From: Brockia lithotrophica
GTDB lineage: Bacteria; Bacillota; Bacilli; Thermicanales; DSM-22653
Assembly: GCF_003633725.1 (NCBI RefSeq)
Contig: NZ_RBIJ01000001.1
Span: 379,934 to 443,933, forward strand
Length of the DNA: 64,000 nucleotides
Direction: 5' to 3'
In this document: positions 50,370 through 59,112 of the stretch, one piece after another
Layout: each line of letters begins with the position of its first letter
How positions within the stretch are numbered: position 1 is the stretch's first letter
Program-made: the position numbers and the translations under genes
The notes under the pieces: generated by a model
Told to the model about the DNA's origin: nothing
What the model saw: the letters and a program-made list of their open reading frames with translations, nothing else
The model's database searches: none

Positions 50370-51452
50370 TCAAGCCTCCCGCCGTCCAAAGCTTGCGGAT
50401 CCTTCGGAAGCAAGAACTCCGCGGGGGCGTACCTCGGGACGATCGGAGCGACCGAAACCTCGGGGTTCGGCTGTGGAACGGTAGAGCGTCTTCCCCGAAG
50501 CATCTTCGATCGACGCAACTTCTGGAAGGAAGGCACCGCGCCGAAGGACGACATAGAGGTCGAAGGGGAGGAGTAAGTCGGCCGCGACCAACCGCCGAAG
50601 GAAATCCTCCCGCGAGGGGGCGTGGGCCGTTGCCCACACGGCAACGCCGGCCCGACGCATGTCCCAGAGGAGTGCCAGCTCCTCGCGGGAGGCGAGTTCG
50701 TCTACGGCGACGACTGCCGGGGCCATGCTTCGGAGGGCCATGGCGAGCGCCGCGGACTTAGGAACTCCTTCGTACACGTCTGTCCGCGCCCCCACAGGAA
50801 GTCGGGGAACCCCATCGGCAAGCGAAGCCAGCTCGCCACGTTCGTCGACGAGGGCGACGCGGGACCCCCGCCACACGCCGGGAATTCCGTCCGACGCCCG
50901 TTGTACGAGGTCGCGGAGGACCGTCGTTTTCCCCGAACGCGGGGGTCCGATGAGGAGCAACGAAGGGGGCGCATCGCGCCGAGCCGAAGAAAACACGTAC
51001 GGGTACAGGGGGGCGGCCGCCCCTTCCAAGGTCCGGGCCAGGCGGATATTCAGCGAGCTCACTTCGACGAGGCGAAATCCTCCGTCCGGGAGTGGGGTTC
51101 CGCGTCCGGAGAGGCCGACGCGATGTCCGCCGGGCAGATAGAGAAACCCCTCCCGCCACCCGCTTTCCCGCGCGTACGTCGAGTACTCCGTGAGTCGAGC
51201 TACGAGGCGTTCGAACTCCTCGACGTGTAAACGGAGCGCTTCCTCGGGTACCGAGATCAGTCGTCCGTCCCCTCGCAGAAAGCCCTCCTCCGGAGGGGCC
51301 ACGATCTCCAACGGGCGCCCTTTGCGGATGCGGATTTCTTCCAACCGTTCTCCGAAATCCCGCGCCAAGCGACGGAGCGCCGGACGAACGCTCTCGGGAA
51401 ACAGGGCGAAGAGTGCCTCCGGGAAGGAAGGCACGTAAGCGTCGGGCCGCAC
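50370..51452 (-). CDS. spoIIIAA: stage III sporulation protein AA (secretion ATPase)
   Basis: 360 residues against about 307 in Bacillus, due to a tail of about 35 residues. Walker A LLIGPPRSGKTTVLRDL (about 165-181), Walker B AVVAVDELASREEL and Asp-box features of type II/IV secretion ATPases; HVEEFERLVARLTEYSTYARESGWREGFLYLPGGHRVGLSG is the family-specific N-domain. It powers the channel between mother cell and forespore. GTG 51452 follows GAGGAGGTGG. First gene of the spoIIIA operon; no clear sigma-E promoter was identified. Confidence 0.94.
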   Translation of the reverse strand: MRPDAYVPSFPEALFALFPESVRPALRRLARDFGERLEEIRIRKGRPLEIVAPPEEGFLRGDGRLISVPEEALRLHVEEFERLVARLTEYSTYARESGWREGFLYLPGGHRVGLSGRGTPLPDGGFRLVEVSSLNIRLARTLEGAAAPLYPYVFSSARRDAPPSLLLIGPPRSGKTTVLRDLVQRASDGIPGVWRGSRVALVDERGELASLADGVPRLPVGARTDVYEGVPKSAALAMALRSMAPAVVAVDELASREELALLWDMRRAGVAVWATAHAPSREDFLRRLVAADLLLPFDLYVVLRRGAFLPEVASIEDASGKTLYRSTAEPRGFGRSDRPEVRPRGVLASEGSASFGRREA

Positions 51453-51603
51453 CCCGCCACCTCCTCTGCCCCACTCTCTCCGGCGGAAAATCCGATGTGG
51501 ACAACGGGGTTTGCTTCATCCCTATGCCCGTTCGTCTCCTCCTAGACCGACATCGGGGGTACACCGGCACGGCCCGCATCCGCACGTCACGGAGCCCGAA
51601 AAG

Positions 51604-51640
51604 AAAAAGCGCGGCGGCGCCGTGCGCCGCCGCGCTTTTT
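51604..51640. terminator. strong bidirectional terminator
   Basis: Perfect 17-bp inverted repeat (AAAAAGCGCGGCGGCGC and its complement) around a 3-base loop, giving a T-run on either strand. It ends the CD1247-type gene transcript and separates it from spoIIIA; the rest of the 212-bp gap holds nothing else clear. Confidence 0.95.
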
Positions 51641-51664
51641 CCGAAAGCCTAAGGCGGGAAGGGG

Positions 51665-52402
51665 TCATCGAGCGCGAATGGCTACGTACGCAGGCTCTTC
51701 GTCCTCTTCCGCCTCTGCCTCCGCCGAGCCCAGCTCGAGTTCGAGGATCTGGGTCGGCGCGTGTCCTTCTTCGACGGAAATCCAGAAAGGCTGGCCGCAT
51801 TCCGGACAGACGACCTTTACCAACTCACTTCCCAGCCATGCTTCGCTTACGAGGAGGGGCGTGCCGCAGTGTGGGCACTCGATTTCGATAAACTCCCCCT
51901 CCTCTTCCTCGTCGCGGGCGGAGGCCTTCGTCCGATTCTTCCCGGCGCGCCCCCGCTTGTCCTCCTCTTCCTCCTCTTCTTCGTCCTCCCAATCTTCGTC
52001 TTCCTCGTCCTCTTCGTCTTCTTCCCAATCCTCGTCCTCGTCTTCGTCCCACTCTTCTTCGTCTTCGTCCTCCCATTCCTCGTCTTCGTCTTCGTCGTCT
52101 TCCCAATCTTCCCAATCCTCGTCTTCGTCTTCCTCTTCTTCGTCCTCCTCCCACTCTTCGTCCTCGTCCTCGTCTTCGTCTTCGCCGGAGAGTTCCTCCT
52201 CGATGTCCATGAGGTCTTCGTCGATGGCGTCGAGGTACATCTCCTGTTCTTCCAACCGGGATTCCAGGGCTTCTACACGGGAGACGAGTTGCTCGAGGAA
52301 GTCGAGCAGGTCTTGAAAGAGCACCCCTTCCCGAGTCGTCGTTTCCCAACCGAGGCCTTCGATCTTACCGCGCAAAAAGGCAAGGCGTTCGCGCATCTCC
52401 AT
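51665..52402 (-). CDS. CD1247-type N-terminal domain protein with D/E/W tract and zinc ribbon
   Basis: 245 residues. The N-terminal CD1247 domain (1-72) has RLAFLRGKIEGLGWE, a heptad-like helical segment with LVSRVEALESRLEEQEMYLDAIDEDL, and ends in an acidic stretch. Residues 74-148 consist only of Asp, Glu and seven Trp (84, 97, 100, 110, 118, 126, 138). A basic patch follows, then a zinc ribbon with CPHCG (176-180) and CPECG (199-203), and a second acidic tail. Such proteins are known from clostridia without established function. ATG 52402 follows GGGAGGTCC. Single-gene unit between two terminators. Confidence 0.8.
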   Translation of the reverse strand: MEMRERLAFLRGKIEGLGWETTTREGVLFQDLLDFLEQLVSRVEALESRLEEQEMYLDAIDEDLMDIEEELSGEDEDEDEDEEWEEDEEEEDEDEDWEDWEDDEDEDEEWEDEDEEEWDEDEDEDWEEDEEDEEDEDWEDEEEEEEEDKRGRAGKNRTKASARDEEEEGEFIEIECPHCGTPLLVSEAWLGSELVKVVCPECGQPFWISVEEGHAPTQILELELGSAEAEAEEDEEPAYVAIRAR

Positions 52403-52527
52403 CGCGTGGACCTCCCTCACGTTAGGTTGAGATGGGGATGAGGCTCCGAACGTCGCCGCATGCCTCGCCGTTTCTCTTCGTAGTATGGCCGATACCGGGT
52501 CGGTTCCATGCCCGTCCCCACACCTCT

Positions 52528-52555
52528 ATCATATCGCTTTGGGTATGCTTGGAAA
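52528..52555 (-). promoter_or_regulatory. promoter of the CD1247-type gene
   Basis: Minus-strand TTTCCA (52550-52555), 16-bp spacer and TATGAT (52528-52533); leader about 120 nt. Confidence 0.5.
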
Positions 52556-52591
52556 CATCAAAACCTAGACGCGGACGAGCTTGGGCGCATG

Positions 52592-52619
52592 AAAAAACGC
52601 CCGGGAAGAATCCGGGCGT
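52592..52619 (-). terminator. terminator of efp
   Basis: 8-bp stem ACGCCCGG/CCGGGCGT (52597-52604 with 52612-52619) with a 7-base loop and a run of six T on the minus strand; it begins within the efp stop codon. Confidence 0.92.
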
Positions 52620-53176
52620 CAGGCGCGGGATACGTACTCCCCGCTTCGCGTGTCCACGACGATCCAGTCCCCTTGGTTGACGAAGAGCGGTACCTGTACG
52701 ACGTACCCGGTCTCGAGCTTCGCAGGCTTCGTCGCTCCGGAAACCGTATCGCCGCGGATCCCCGGCTCCGTCTCCACCACTTGGAGCGTCACCGTCTGCG
52801 GCAGATCGATTCCGAGTACCTCGTCGCCGTAAAACATGACATGCACCGTGAGGTTTTCCTTGAGGAAGTTCACCTCGTGCTCGAGGCGCGAACGCGGGAT
52901 GGTCACCTGTTCGAAGGTTTCCGTGTCCATAAACACGTAGTCGTCGCCGGAAGCGTAGAGGAACTGCATTTCGCGCGTGCGCACGTCAGCCCGCGGAAGC
53001 TTCTCCCCTGCACGAAACGTCGTCTCGCGGATGTTTCCCGTGCGGAGGTTCTTGAGCTTCGCGCGGACAAAGGGCGACCCCTTCCCGGGTTTCACGTGCA
53101 TGAATTCGAGTACCTGCCAGGGGTCGTTTTCCCAGATGACGACAGCGCCGGTGTAGAAGTCGTTGGTGGAGATCAC
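52619..53176 (-). CDS. efp: elongation factor P
   Basis: 185 residues, exact family length. KOW-like domain I with the conserved loop [15 protein letters not shown], where K32 is the modified-lysine position, then two OB domains (about 65-125 and 130-185; PKSVELEV equivalent is [18 protein letters not shown]). EF-P rescues ribosomes stalled at proline stretches. GTG 53176 follows GAAGGGAAGG. Own promoter upstream and terminator downstream. Confidence 0.96.
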   Translation of the reverse strand: MISTNDFYTGAVVIWENDPWQVLEFMHVKPGKGSPFVRAKLKNLRTGNIRETTFRAGEKLPRADVRTREMQFLYASGDDYVFMDTETFEQVTIPRSRLEHEVNFLKENLTVHVMFYGDEVLGIDLPQTVTLQVVETEPGIRGDTVSGATKPAKLETGYVVQVPLFVNQGDWIVVDTRSGEYVSRA

Positions 53177-53273
53177 GCCTGCCCTTCCCTTCTCTCCCGT
53201 ACGGGGCGCGTACGGGTTGCGTTTCGAAACCCCCGAGAAAGACCATCGGCCCCCGGGGAAAACCGCGACTTCC

Positions 53274-53302
53274 ATTGTACCGAGGCGAGCCCAAGATGTA
53301 AA
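53274..53302 (-). promoter_or_regulatory. sigma-A promoter of efp
   Basis: Minus-strand TTTACA (53297-53302), 17-bp spacer and TACAAT (53274-53279); leader about 90 nt. Confidence 0.75.
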
Positions 53303-53335
53303 GCTTGCCGTTTTTCCCACTGCGGGGCGGTCGCC

Positions 53336-54442
53336 TCAACGCAGCCGAAGGAGCTCTTTGGGCAACGTAGAGAGGAGCACCGCGCCCGACTCGCCTACGA
53401 GGACGTCGTCCTCGATGCGCACCCCTCCAAGGTCGGGCACGTAAATCCCCGGTTCGATCGTGACCACCGATCCCGCCTTCAGAGGCGTGGCGCGGCCGGG
53501 ACCGATCGTCGGATCTTCGTGTACGGCGAGGCCGATGCCGTGCCCCGTAGCGTGGCCGAAGTACTTTCCGTAGCCCGCACGCTCGATCGTCTCCCTCGCC
53601 GCGGCGTCGACCTCCTCGGCGGTGACGCCGGCCCGCACGCGGGCCACAGCTCGGAGCTGGGCCGCGAGGACGGTCTCGTAGATCCGCAGAAGCGCCTCCG
53701 GGGGATCGCAGAGGGCCACGGTGCGTGTGAGGTCGGACACGTATCCTTCATACACGGCGCCGAAGTCGAGGGTGACGAGCTCGCCGCAGGCGAGGGGCTT
53801 GTCCGTCGGCATTCCGTGGGGCAAACTCCCGCGTACCCCCGAAACGACGATGGGGGGGAAGGCCGTCGCCTCAGCGCCTGCCTCGCGCATGGCCCGCTCC
53901 AAGGCCCAGGCAACCTGGCGTTCCGTCCGGCCGGGGCGAATCTCCGGAAGCACCGCGCGGAACGCCGCTTCCGCAATCTCTACCGCCCGCCGGATTTTGG
54001 CGAGCTCGGGAGGATCCTTGCGCACACGAAGGCCTTCGAGCGCTTCTCCTGCATCCTCCCAGCGCACCTCAGGGCACACCTCGCGGGTGACGGCAAGAAG
54101 GCGCTCGTACGCGCGCACGCTCATCGCGTCGCCTTGGAAGGCGACGCGGGCCGGACGGGATGTGCAGACGGCGCGCACTACGGCTTCCTCGGGTTTCCGT
54201 TCGTGGTCTACGACGCGCACCCCGGGACATTCACGTCCCGCCTGTTCGAGGTAGCGAAAGTCCGTGAAGAGGATCGCCTCCTCGCGCGTGAGGAGGAGAA
54301 GGCCGCTCGATCCCGTGAATCCCGAAAGGTAACGGCGATCTTCGGGACGGGAGATGAGGGCGCCGTAGAACCCCGCGTCCGCCAGCCGGGCGAGAAGTCG
54401 CTCGCGGCGGGAACGGAAATACTCGCGTTCTTCATGTTCCAC
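53336..54442 (-). CDS. Xaa-Pro peptidase (M24, YqhT-like)
   Basis: 368 residues. Creatinase-like N-domain (1-125; YLSGFTGSSGLLLLT) and pita-bread metallopeptidase domain with the metal ligands in TLDFGAVYEGYVSDLTRT (two Asp), GHATGHGIGLAVHE (His), TIEPGIYV (Glu) and GGVRIEDDVLV (Glu). It removes N-terminal residues before proline or acts as prolidase. The frame runs open to 54565. GTG 54442 matches the family N-terminus although its ribosome-binding site is poor. It stands between aroQ and efp as in Bacillus. Confidence 0.9.
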   Translation of the reverse strand: MEHEEREYFRSRRERLLARLADAGFYGALISRPEDRRYLSGFTGSSGLLLLTREEAILFTDFRYLEQAGRECPGVRVVDHERKPEEAVVRAVCTSRPARVAFQGDAMSVRAYERLLAVTREVCPEVRWEDAGEALEGLRVRKDPPELAKIRRAVEIAEAAFRAVLPEIRPGRTERQVAWALERAMREAGAEATAFPPIVVSGVRGSLPHGMPTDKPLACGELVTLDFGAVYEGYVSDLTRTVALCDPPEALLRIYETVLAAQLRAVARVRAGVTAEEVDAAARETIERAGYGKYFGHATGHGIGLAVHEDPTIGPGRATPLKAGSVVTIEPGIYVPDLGGVRIEDDVLVGESGAVLLSTLPKELLRLR

Positions 54443-54554
54443 GTATGGCCGGGACGACGGGAGTGCCCACGGCTCTGGCTCCCCGCGCCCGCGTTCACCT
54501 CCGTGACGAGGAACTCGACCTACGAGAGACGTCCGAAACTCCGCACCCGTCGCC

Positions 54555-54995
54555 CTACCGGGCACCGCGTAGGTAGCGCACCAACCCCCAAAGCGCGACC
54601 TCGTACACCGAGGCGCCGAATCCCGAGATTTGGGCGAGAGCTACGGGGGCGATGAGGCTCTTTCGGCGAAACGGCTCGCGCGCGTGGACGTTGGAAAGGT
54701 GGACCTCTACCGTGGGAATCCCGACGGCCTTTACGGCGTCGCGGATTGCCACGGACGTGTGCGTGTAGGCCGCCGGGTTCAGGATGAGTCCGTCCCATCC
54801 CTCGACGAGCTCGCCAATCCACGTGACGATCTCGCCTTCGTGGTTGGACTGCGTAGCGTACACGCTCACCCCCAGCTCGGCGGCCAGCCCTTCGAGACGG
54901 CGGTTGATTTCTGCCAATGTGGTCGTCCCGTACACTTCCGGCTCTCGGCGCCCCAAGAGGTGGAGGTTGGGGCCGTGAATGACGCGGATCCTCAC
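54555..54995 (-). CDS. aroQ: 3-dehydroquinate dehydratase, type II
   Basis: 146 residues, typical size. Shikimate-pathway step from 3-dehydroquinate to 3-dehydroshikimate. IRVIHGPNLHLLGRREPEVYG contains the N-terminal motif with the catalytic Tyr (Y23 region); QSNHEGEIVTWI and NPAAYTHTSVAIRDAV with the catalytic His (about H102) and EVHLSNVHAREPFR are present. GTG 54995 follows GAGAGGAGGAAG; overlaps the stop of the upstream yqhR-like gene by 4 bp. Confidence 0.95.
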   Translation of the reverse strand: MRIRVIHGPNLHLLGRREPEVYGTTTLAEINRRLEGLAAELGVSVYATQSNHEGEIVTWIGELVEGWDGLILNPAAYTHTSVAIRDAVKAVGIPTVEVHLSNVHAREPFRRKSLIAPVALAQISGFGASVYEVALWGLVRYLRGAR

Positions 54996-55462
54996 GCACT
55001 TCCTCCTCTCTCGGGGCTCGTGAATTCCACGGTTAACGAATAGGTGAGGAAAAGGCCGTACAGCACGGATAGGCTGTAGACCGCCGCCAACGTGCGCGCG
55101 TCGGCCTCCCGACCGACGAGGAGAAACCCGAGGAGGAGGCCGAAGACGATTCCGAAGTGGGGCCACGGTCTCCGTCCTAGGGTGTACACGTAGGCGAGGG
55201 CGAAGAGGAGGGACGTGCCCCAGACGAGGAGAAACGAGAGAAAGACGTGGGCGGGCGTAATGCGCACGGGTACGGCGAGAAAGGGGCGAAGGAGGTCCAC
55301 GGGAGACAGCGTGCTCAGGTTCAGAGCAAACAGGGCGTATCCTGCAAGGCTCACGAAGAGGGCGGCAAAGGTGGCCACCTCAAAGGCCTTGGCGATCGGA
55401 TTTGTCCCCTCGCCTTCCCGCCGTCGGCTGCGGCGGCGTTCGATCGAAGTCCTGCCGTTCAC
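54992..55462 (-). CDS. YqhR-like conserved membrane protein
   Basis: 156 residues. Short basic N-terminus and four membrane helices (about 30-50, 70-90, 95-110, 125-145; for example FLSFLLVWGTSLLFALAYVYTLGRRPWPHFGIVFGLLLGFLLVG). Matches the position of Bacillus yqhR (next to aroQ) and the length (YqhR 157), function unknown. GTG 55462 follows GGGGGTG. Ends in a 4-bp overlap with aroQ. Confidence 0.8.
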   Translation of the reverse strand: MNGRTSIERRRSRRREGEGTNPIAKAFEVATFAALFVSLAGYALFALNLSTLSPVDLLRPFLAVPVRITPAHVFLSFLLVWGTSLLFALAYVYTLGRRPWPHFGIVFGLLLGFLLVGREADARTLAAVYSLSVLYGLFLTYSLTVEFTSPERGGSA

Positions 55463-55615
55463 GGAAACACCCCCGTCGTCCTGCCCCGGCTCGGAGGTAT
55501 GAGAAACGAATACGGCAAGCGGGCAGGTTCTAGGAGGAGTATGCGCCAAAAGCCGAAAACCCTAACGCCCGCCGCACCTTTTGCAGACGATCCGTTTCCG
55601 CTTCGGAGGAACGCG

Positions 55616-56362
55616 TTACGAAAGAGGAATCCGAAGTCCGGGAGAAGCGAGGAGGACCTCTCCGGGGAACTCTGCCTTTGCCTCCTCGACGAGGAGGACA
55701 GGGATCCCCTCGTGGGGGAGGTGCGTGAGGACGAGGGTTCGGACGCCTGCCTCGCGGGCCAACCTCCCCGCCTGGCGCGAGGTCATGTGACCGCGGGCCG
55801 AAGCCTTGTCCTCCTCCCCGGCGTAGAAAAACGCGTCGGCGAGGAGGAGCGAGGCACCGCGCGCAAAGGCGACGAGGTCGTCTGCGTAGGCGGCGTCGGC
55901 GGTGTAGACGACGTGGAGGTCGTCCAGCTCCAAACGTACGGCAAAGGCGGGGACGGAATGCTGCGTACGGCGAAAGCGCACGCGCCACGGGCCGATCGTT
56001 CGGACCTCGTCCTCTGCGTAGAGATGGACCTCCGTCCCGGGAATCCCGACGTACGGCGAAGCGGCCCCTTCGGGCTCACGGGGCACGTACACGGCGAACG
56101 GTGGAAGGGACTTCCGCTCGCGCAAAAGCTGCTGGGCGTAGAGGAGAGGGCCGAGGTCGGCCGCGTGGTCGAAGTGGTAGTGGCTGAGGATGCACGCGGA
56201 CACGTCCTCGTAGCGGTGCGTCTGCAGAAGTTCGCGGAGGACACCGCTACCCGCATCGAGAAGCAGGCGAAACGACCCGGCAGTAAGGAGGTACCCGGCC
56301 GTTCCGTTCCCCGCCTCCGGATAGGCGCCGAAGCTGCCTAAAACGAGGAGTTCTCCTCTCAC
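55616..56362 (-). CDS. MBL-fold metal-dependent hydrolase (YhfI-like)
   Basis: 248 residues. Zn ligands in [16 protein letters not shown] (about 59-74; HxHxDH), then [11 protein letters not shown] and a C-terminal VLTHLPHEG. The small arylsulfatase/RNase Z-like form with [25 protein letters not shown] at the start resembles YhfI-type esterases; substrate unknown. GTG 56362 overlaps the mntR stop by 4 bp, so the two are cotranscribed; a manganese link is possible but not shown. Confidence 0.83.
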   Translation of the reverse strand: MRGELLVLGSFGAYPEAGNGTAGYLLTAGSFRLLLDAGSGVLRELLQTHRYEDVSACILSHYHFDHAADLGPLLYAQQLLRERKSLPPFAVYVPREPEGAASPYVGIPGTEVHLYAEDEVRTIGPWRVRFRRTQHSVPAFAVRLELDDLHVVYTADAAYADDLVAFARGASLLLADAFFYAGEEDKASARGHMTSRQAGRLAREAGVRTLVLTHLPHEGIPVLLVEEAKAEFPGEVLLASPGLRIPLS

Positions 56363-56811
56363 GGGTTCTCCTCCTCCCTCTCGTCTTCCCCATCTTCGGA
56401 TGCGCGGGCGCGAAAGGCGAGAAACTCGGCGTACACTTCCGGGTGCTCTGCGAAAAACCGCAGGAGGTCTCCTAGCGCGTCGAGCGTCTCCGGACTCACG
56501 TGGTGCTCCATTCCCTCGACGTCGCGGGCGACGGCCGAATCGGGCACCCCCAACCGTTGGAGGAACTCTTCCAAAAGTTCGTGCCTGTCCGCCAACCTGC
56601 GCCCGAGTTTCTTCCCCTTGGACGTGAGGACGAAGCCGCGGTAGCGCTCGTACTTTACGTATTCGTGCTCGTCCAGCTTTTGTACCATCTTCGTCACGGA
56701 GGAAGGGTGAACGCCCAAAAGTTCGGCCACATCGGCCACGCGGGCATATCCCTTCTCGCGGATGAGGTTGAAGATGGCCTCGAGGTAGTCTTCCATGCTC
56801 GGGGTGCGCAT
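56359..56811 (-). CDS. mntR: manganese-responsive transcriptional regulator MntR
   Basis: 150 residues. DtxR-type winged helix with [41 protein letters not shown] and metal-site residues in register with Bacillus MntR: D8, E11, the His of DRHELLEEF, and the Glu-Glu-His of DVEGMEHH. It represses manganese import when Mn2+ is sufficient. ATG 56811 is set by homology and by CGGAGGG; ATG codons at 56817 and 56832 are also in frame. An acidic tail follows (about 140-150). Confidence 0.95.
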   Translation of the reverse strand: MRTPSMEDYLEAIFNLIREKGYARVADVAELLGVHPSSVTKMVQKLDEHEYVKYERYRGFVLTSKGKKLGRRLADRHELLEEFLQRLGVPDSAVARDVEGMEHHVSPETLDALGDLLRFFAEHPEVYAEFLAFRARASEDGEDEREEENP

Positions 56812-56834
56812 GGCCATCCCTCCGTGTCGCATAC

Positions 56835-56863
56835 ATCATACCGTGTCGGCGGACCAGAAACAA
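56835..56863 (-). promoter_or_regulatory. promoter of mntR
   Basis: Minus-strand TTGTTT (56858-56863), 17-bp spacer and TATGAT (56835-56840), about 25 bp before the start region. On the other strand TACAAT near 56896 could serve dat. Confidence 0.5.
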
Positions 56864-56956
56864 CAAACCCCTTTCGCGGAATGGACGGAATCGGTACAAT
56901 GAAACTATTCACGTTGCCGTGTATTTCGGAAACGCGGGCAGCCGGAGGGATGGACC

Positions 56957-57790
56957 GTGCAGGTCATCTACGGAACGGAAATCCTCGACGCATCCGACGT
57001 TCGAATTTCTCCTTGGGACCGCGGCTACCAATTCGGAGACGGTGTATACGAGGTGGTGCGGATCTATCGCGGTCGCATGTACGCTATGGACATGCACCTC
57101 AACCGCCTGCGCTACAGCTTGGGCGAACTTCGGATTCCCGTCCCCGAAGGCGTAGACAGGTTGGAAGCGCTTGCAGAAAGGCTCGCCCGCGATCAAGGGA
57201 TTGACGAGGGGATCCTCTACGTCCAAATCACCCGAGGTGTGGCAAAGCGCACGCATGCCTTTCCTCAAGAAGCGCAACCGGTGCTCGTAGGCTACGTAGA
57301 GGCCGTTCCCCGGCCTCTAGAGGAATTCGAACGGGGGATTACGGCGATCCTCGTCCCCGACGTCCGGTGGCACCGCGTGGACATCAAGAGTCTGAACCTC
57401 CTGGGCAACGTCCTCGCCAAACAGGCGGCCGTAGAGCGAAAAGCGGGCGAAGCGATCTTCATCCGGGGCGACGTCGTCACGGAGGGTTCCTCCACGAACG
57501 TCTTCCTTGTCCGCGACGGCGTACTCGTCACCCACCCAACGGGGCACCACATCCTAAACGGGATCACGCGCCAGATCGTCATCCGCCTCGCGAAGGAGCT
57601 CGGGATCCCCGTGCAAGAGGAGGCCTTTACGCCCGAGGCGCTGTTTGCCGCCGACGAACTCTTCCTCACGAGTACAATCCACGAGGTAACGCCCATCGTG
57701 CAGGTAGACGGCCGCGAAATCGCCGACGGGCGCCCCGGTCCCGTCACGCGGCGCCTTCAAGAGGCGTTTGCGGCCACGCTTCCCCTCTGA
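56957..57790 (+). CDS. dat: D-amino-acid (D-alanine) aminotransferase
   Basis: 277 residues, class IV PLP aminotransferase. The PLP Lys is K144 in HRVDIKSLNLLGNVLAKQAA; ISPWDRGYQFGDGVYEVVRIYRG and GSSTNVFLV are characteristic of Dat, which makes D-glutamate and D-alanine for peptidoglycan and poly-glutamate. Substrate-type Arg residue patterns match Dat more than IlvE. GTG 56957 follows GGAGGGATGG. It is the only plus-strand gene in this part, convergent with lipM. Confidence 0.92.
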   Translation: MQVIYGTEILDASDVRISPWDRGYQFGDGVYEVVRIYRGRMYAMDMHLNRLRYSLGELRIPVPEGVDRLEALAERLARDQGIDEGILYVQITRGVAKRTHAFPQEAQPVLVGYVEAVPRPLEEFERGITAILVPDVRWHRVDIKSLNLLGNVLAKQAAVERKAGEAIFIRGDVVTEGSSTNVFLVRDGVLVTHPTGHHILNGITRQIVIRLAKELGIPVQEEAFTPEALFAADELFLTSTIHEVTPIVQVDGREIADGRPGPVTRRLQEAFAATLPL

Positions 57791-57821
57791 GCACGGACGG
57801 CGTGTTGTCGTCTTCCCTTCC

Positions 57822-58661
57822 CTATCGCCGCCGGAAGGTCCACCCTTCCTGGCGGTATTTTTCTTCGGCGAGTTTGTCTGCGAGGACTTCCTCTGCGGGG
57901 TGAAGCTCGTCCGGCTCGAGGCGAATTCCGAGCGCTTCTTCAAACCCCTGGCGAAAGGCCCGAACCACTTCTTCGAAGTCGGGCCGGTACCCGAGAACTT
58001 CGGCCATCGTCGTGGCCCTCCGCCGGTGGTACTCTTTGGCCTTCAAACGTTCCCCCTCATCGGCAAAGGGGAAGAGGGCAAAGAGGAGGTCTACGTCCGA
58101 GGTAATCGGAAGCGAGCCGTGTTGGAGCACGCCGCCTTCGGAACGCATCTGGGCACTTCCGGCGATCTTCTTGCCTTCGACCACCAGTTCGTAGGGAGAA
58201 GGGGTATCGAAGCAGTCGGGGGAGGAGCCGGAGTCCTTCGTTCGGGCGTCGCGATTCGTTTCCGGGGCGAGCTCGGCGGGGATGCCCAGAATTCGGTAGC
58301 CCGCGAGAAGACCGGCGCTCAAGAGGCGGTACGAGGCGAGGACGCTTTCCGGGGCGAGACGGTGCCCCACCGAGAGAACCACGCTGTACGTGAGTTCGTC
58401 GGCGTGGAACACCGCCCTTCCGCCCGTCGGACGGCGGACGAGGACGACGCCGTGCCGGGCGAGGGCTTCTACGTCCGCAGCGGTAGAGACCTTTTGGGCG
58501 TAGCCGAGGGATAGGGCATACGGCTTCCACGTGTAGAACCGAAGCGTCGGGGGAGTGAGGCCCGCGACGTGGGTCTGAAGGATCGCCTCATCGACGGCCA
58601 TGTTCCAATGCGGATCGCCGTCCCACGTCTCTACGAGACGCCAGGTTTCTTGCGGAAACAA
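57822..58661 (-). CDS. lipM: octanoyl transferase LipM
   Basis: 279 residues. Biotin/lipoate A/B protein ligase fold; the catalytic Cys, C150, is in PDCFDTPSPYELVVEGKKIAGSAQ with the Lys of the fold. GRAVFHADELTYSV is the other hallmark. LipM transfers octanoate from acyl carrier protein to GcvH in the Bacillus lipoylation relay. TTG 58661 gives MFPQETWRLVETWDG, aligning with the Bacillus start, with AAAGGGGAG upstream. It lies downstream of gcv and azlCD, consistent with supply of lipoyl-GcvH. Confidence 0.92.
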   Translation of the reverse strand: MFPQETWRLVETWDGDPHWNMAVDEAILQTHVAGLTPPTLRFYTWKPYALSLGYAQKVSTAADVEALARHGVVLVRRPTGGRAVFHADELTYSVVLSVGHRLAPESVLASYRLLSAGLLAGYRILGIPAELAPETNRDARTKDSGSSPDCFDTPSPYELVVEGKKIAGSAQMRSEGGVLQHGSLPITSDVDLLFALFPFADEGERLKAKEYHRRRATTMAEVLGYRPDFEEVVRAFRQGFEEALGIRLEPDELHPAEEVLADKLAEEKYRQEGWTFRRR

Positions 58662-58791
58662 GGCAGGGTCTCCCCTTTCTTTGCGTGTTCCCGAAAGGTC
58701 CGACTTTGGCAAAACGGCCGCAGGGGGAAAAAGGCTTCCTTCCGAAGGCCGCGAAAAGAACTGGACGATAGGTTCCCTTGTTCAGAAAAAC

Positions 58792-59112
58792 TCAGGAAGA
58801 GAAAAGGTACGCCAACACCATTTCTCCCGCATAAGCGGCGAGCACGGCGGCGACGACGACGAGAAGCAGGTTGGCGCGAAAGTAGGCGAGCACGGCGGCC
58901 ACGCCGGAACCGAGGAGCGACGAGGCAACGTGGCCCGTAGCCGTCCAGATGCCGGGCACGAGGAGTGCGCCCAAGATCGTGTAGGGCAAGGCGGCGAGGT
59001 AGGGGCGCAGGCGAGGCGGAAGCCGCCTCCCTCCCACCGCAAACGGCACGAGGCGGGAAACATAGGTCGCCAAGGCCATGCAAAGGATGAGGCACCAGAC
59101 GGAGACGTTCAC
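58792..59112 (-). CDS. azlD: branched-chain amino acid efflux subunit AzlD
   Basis: 106 residues with four hydrophobic helices. LILCMALATYVSRLVPFAVGGRRLPPRLRPYLAALPYTILGALLVPGI is the AzlD pattern. With AzlC it exports branched-chain amino acids. GTG 59112 follows GGAGGTGGG and overlaps azlC's stop. Confidence 0.9.
   Translation of the reverse strand: MNVSVWCLILCMALATYVSRLVPFAVGGRRLPPRLRPYLAALPYTILGALLVPGIWTATGHVASSLLGSGVAAVLAYFRANLLLVVVAAVLAAYAGEMVLAYLFSS

Noticed and set aside
51453-51600. Sigma-E promoter for spoIIIAA
   Set aside because: Expected on biological grounds, but no pair of boxes close to the known consensus was found at proper spacing.
51678-52441. Plus-strand frames coding poly-Ser and a very hydrophobic, membrane-like protein opposite the acidic CD1247-type gene
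   Set aside because: They are complements of GAG/GAC/GAA repeats. The minus frame has a ribosome-binding site, CD1247 domain and zinc ribbon, so the plus frames are artefacts.
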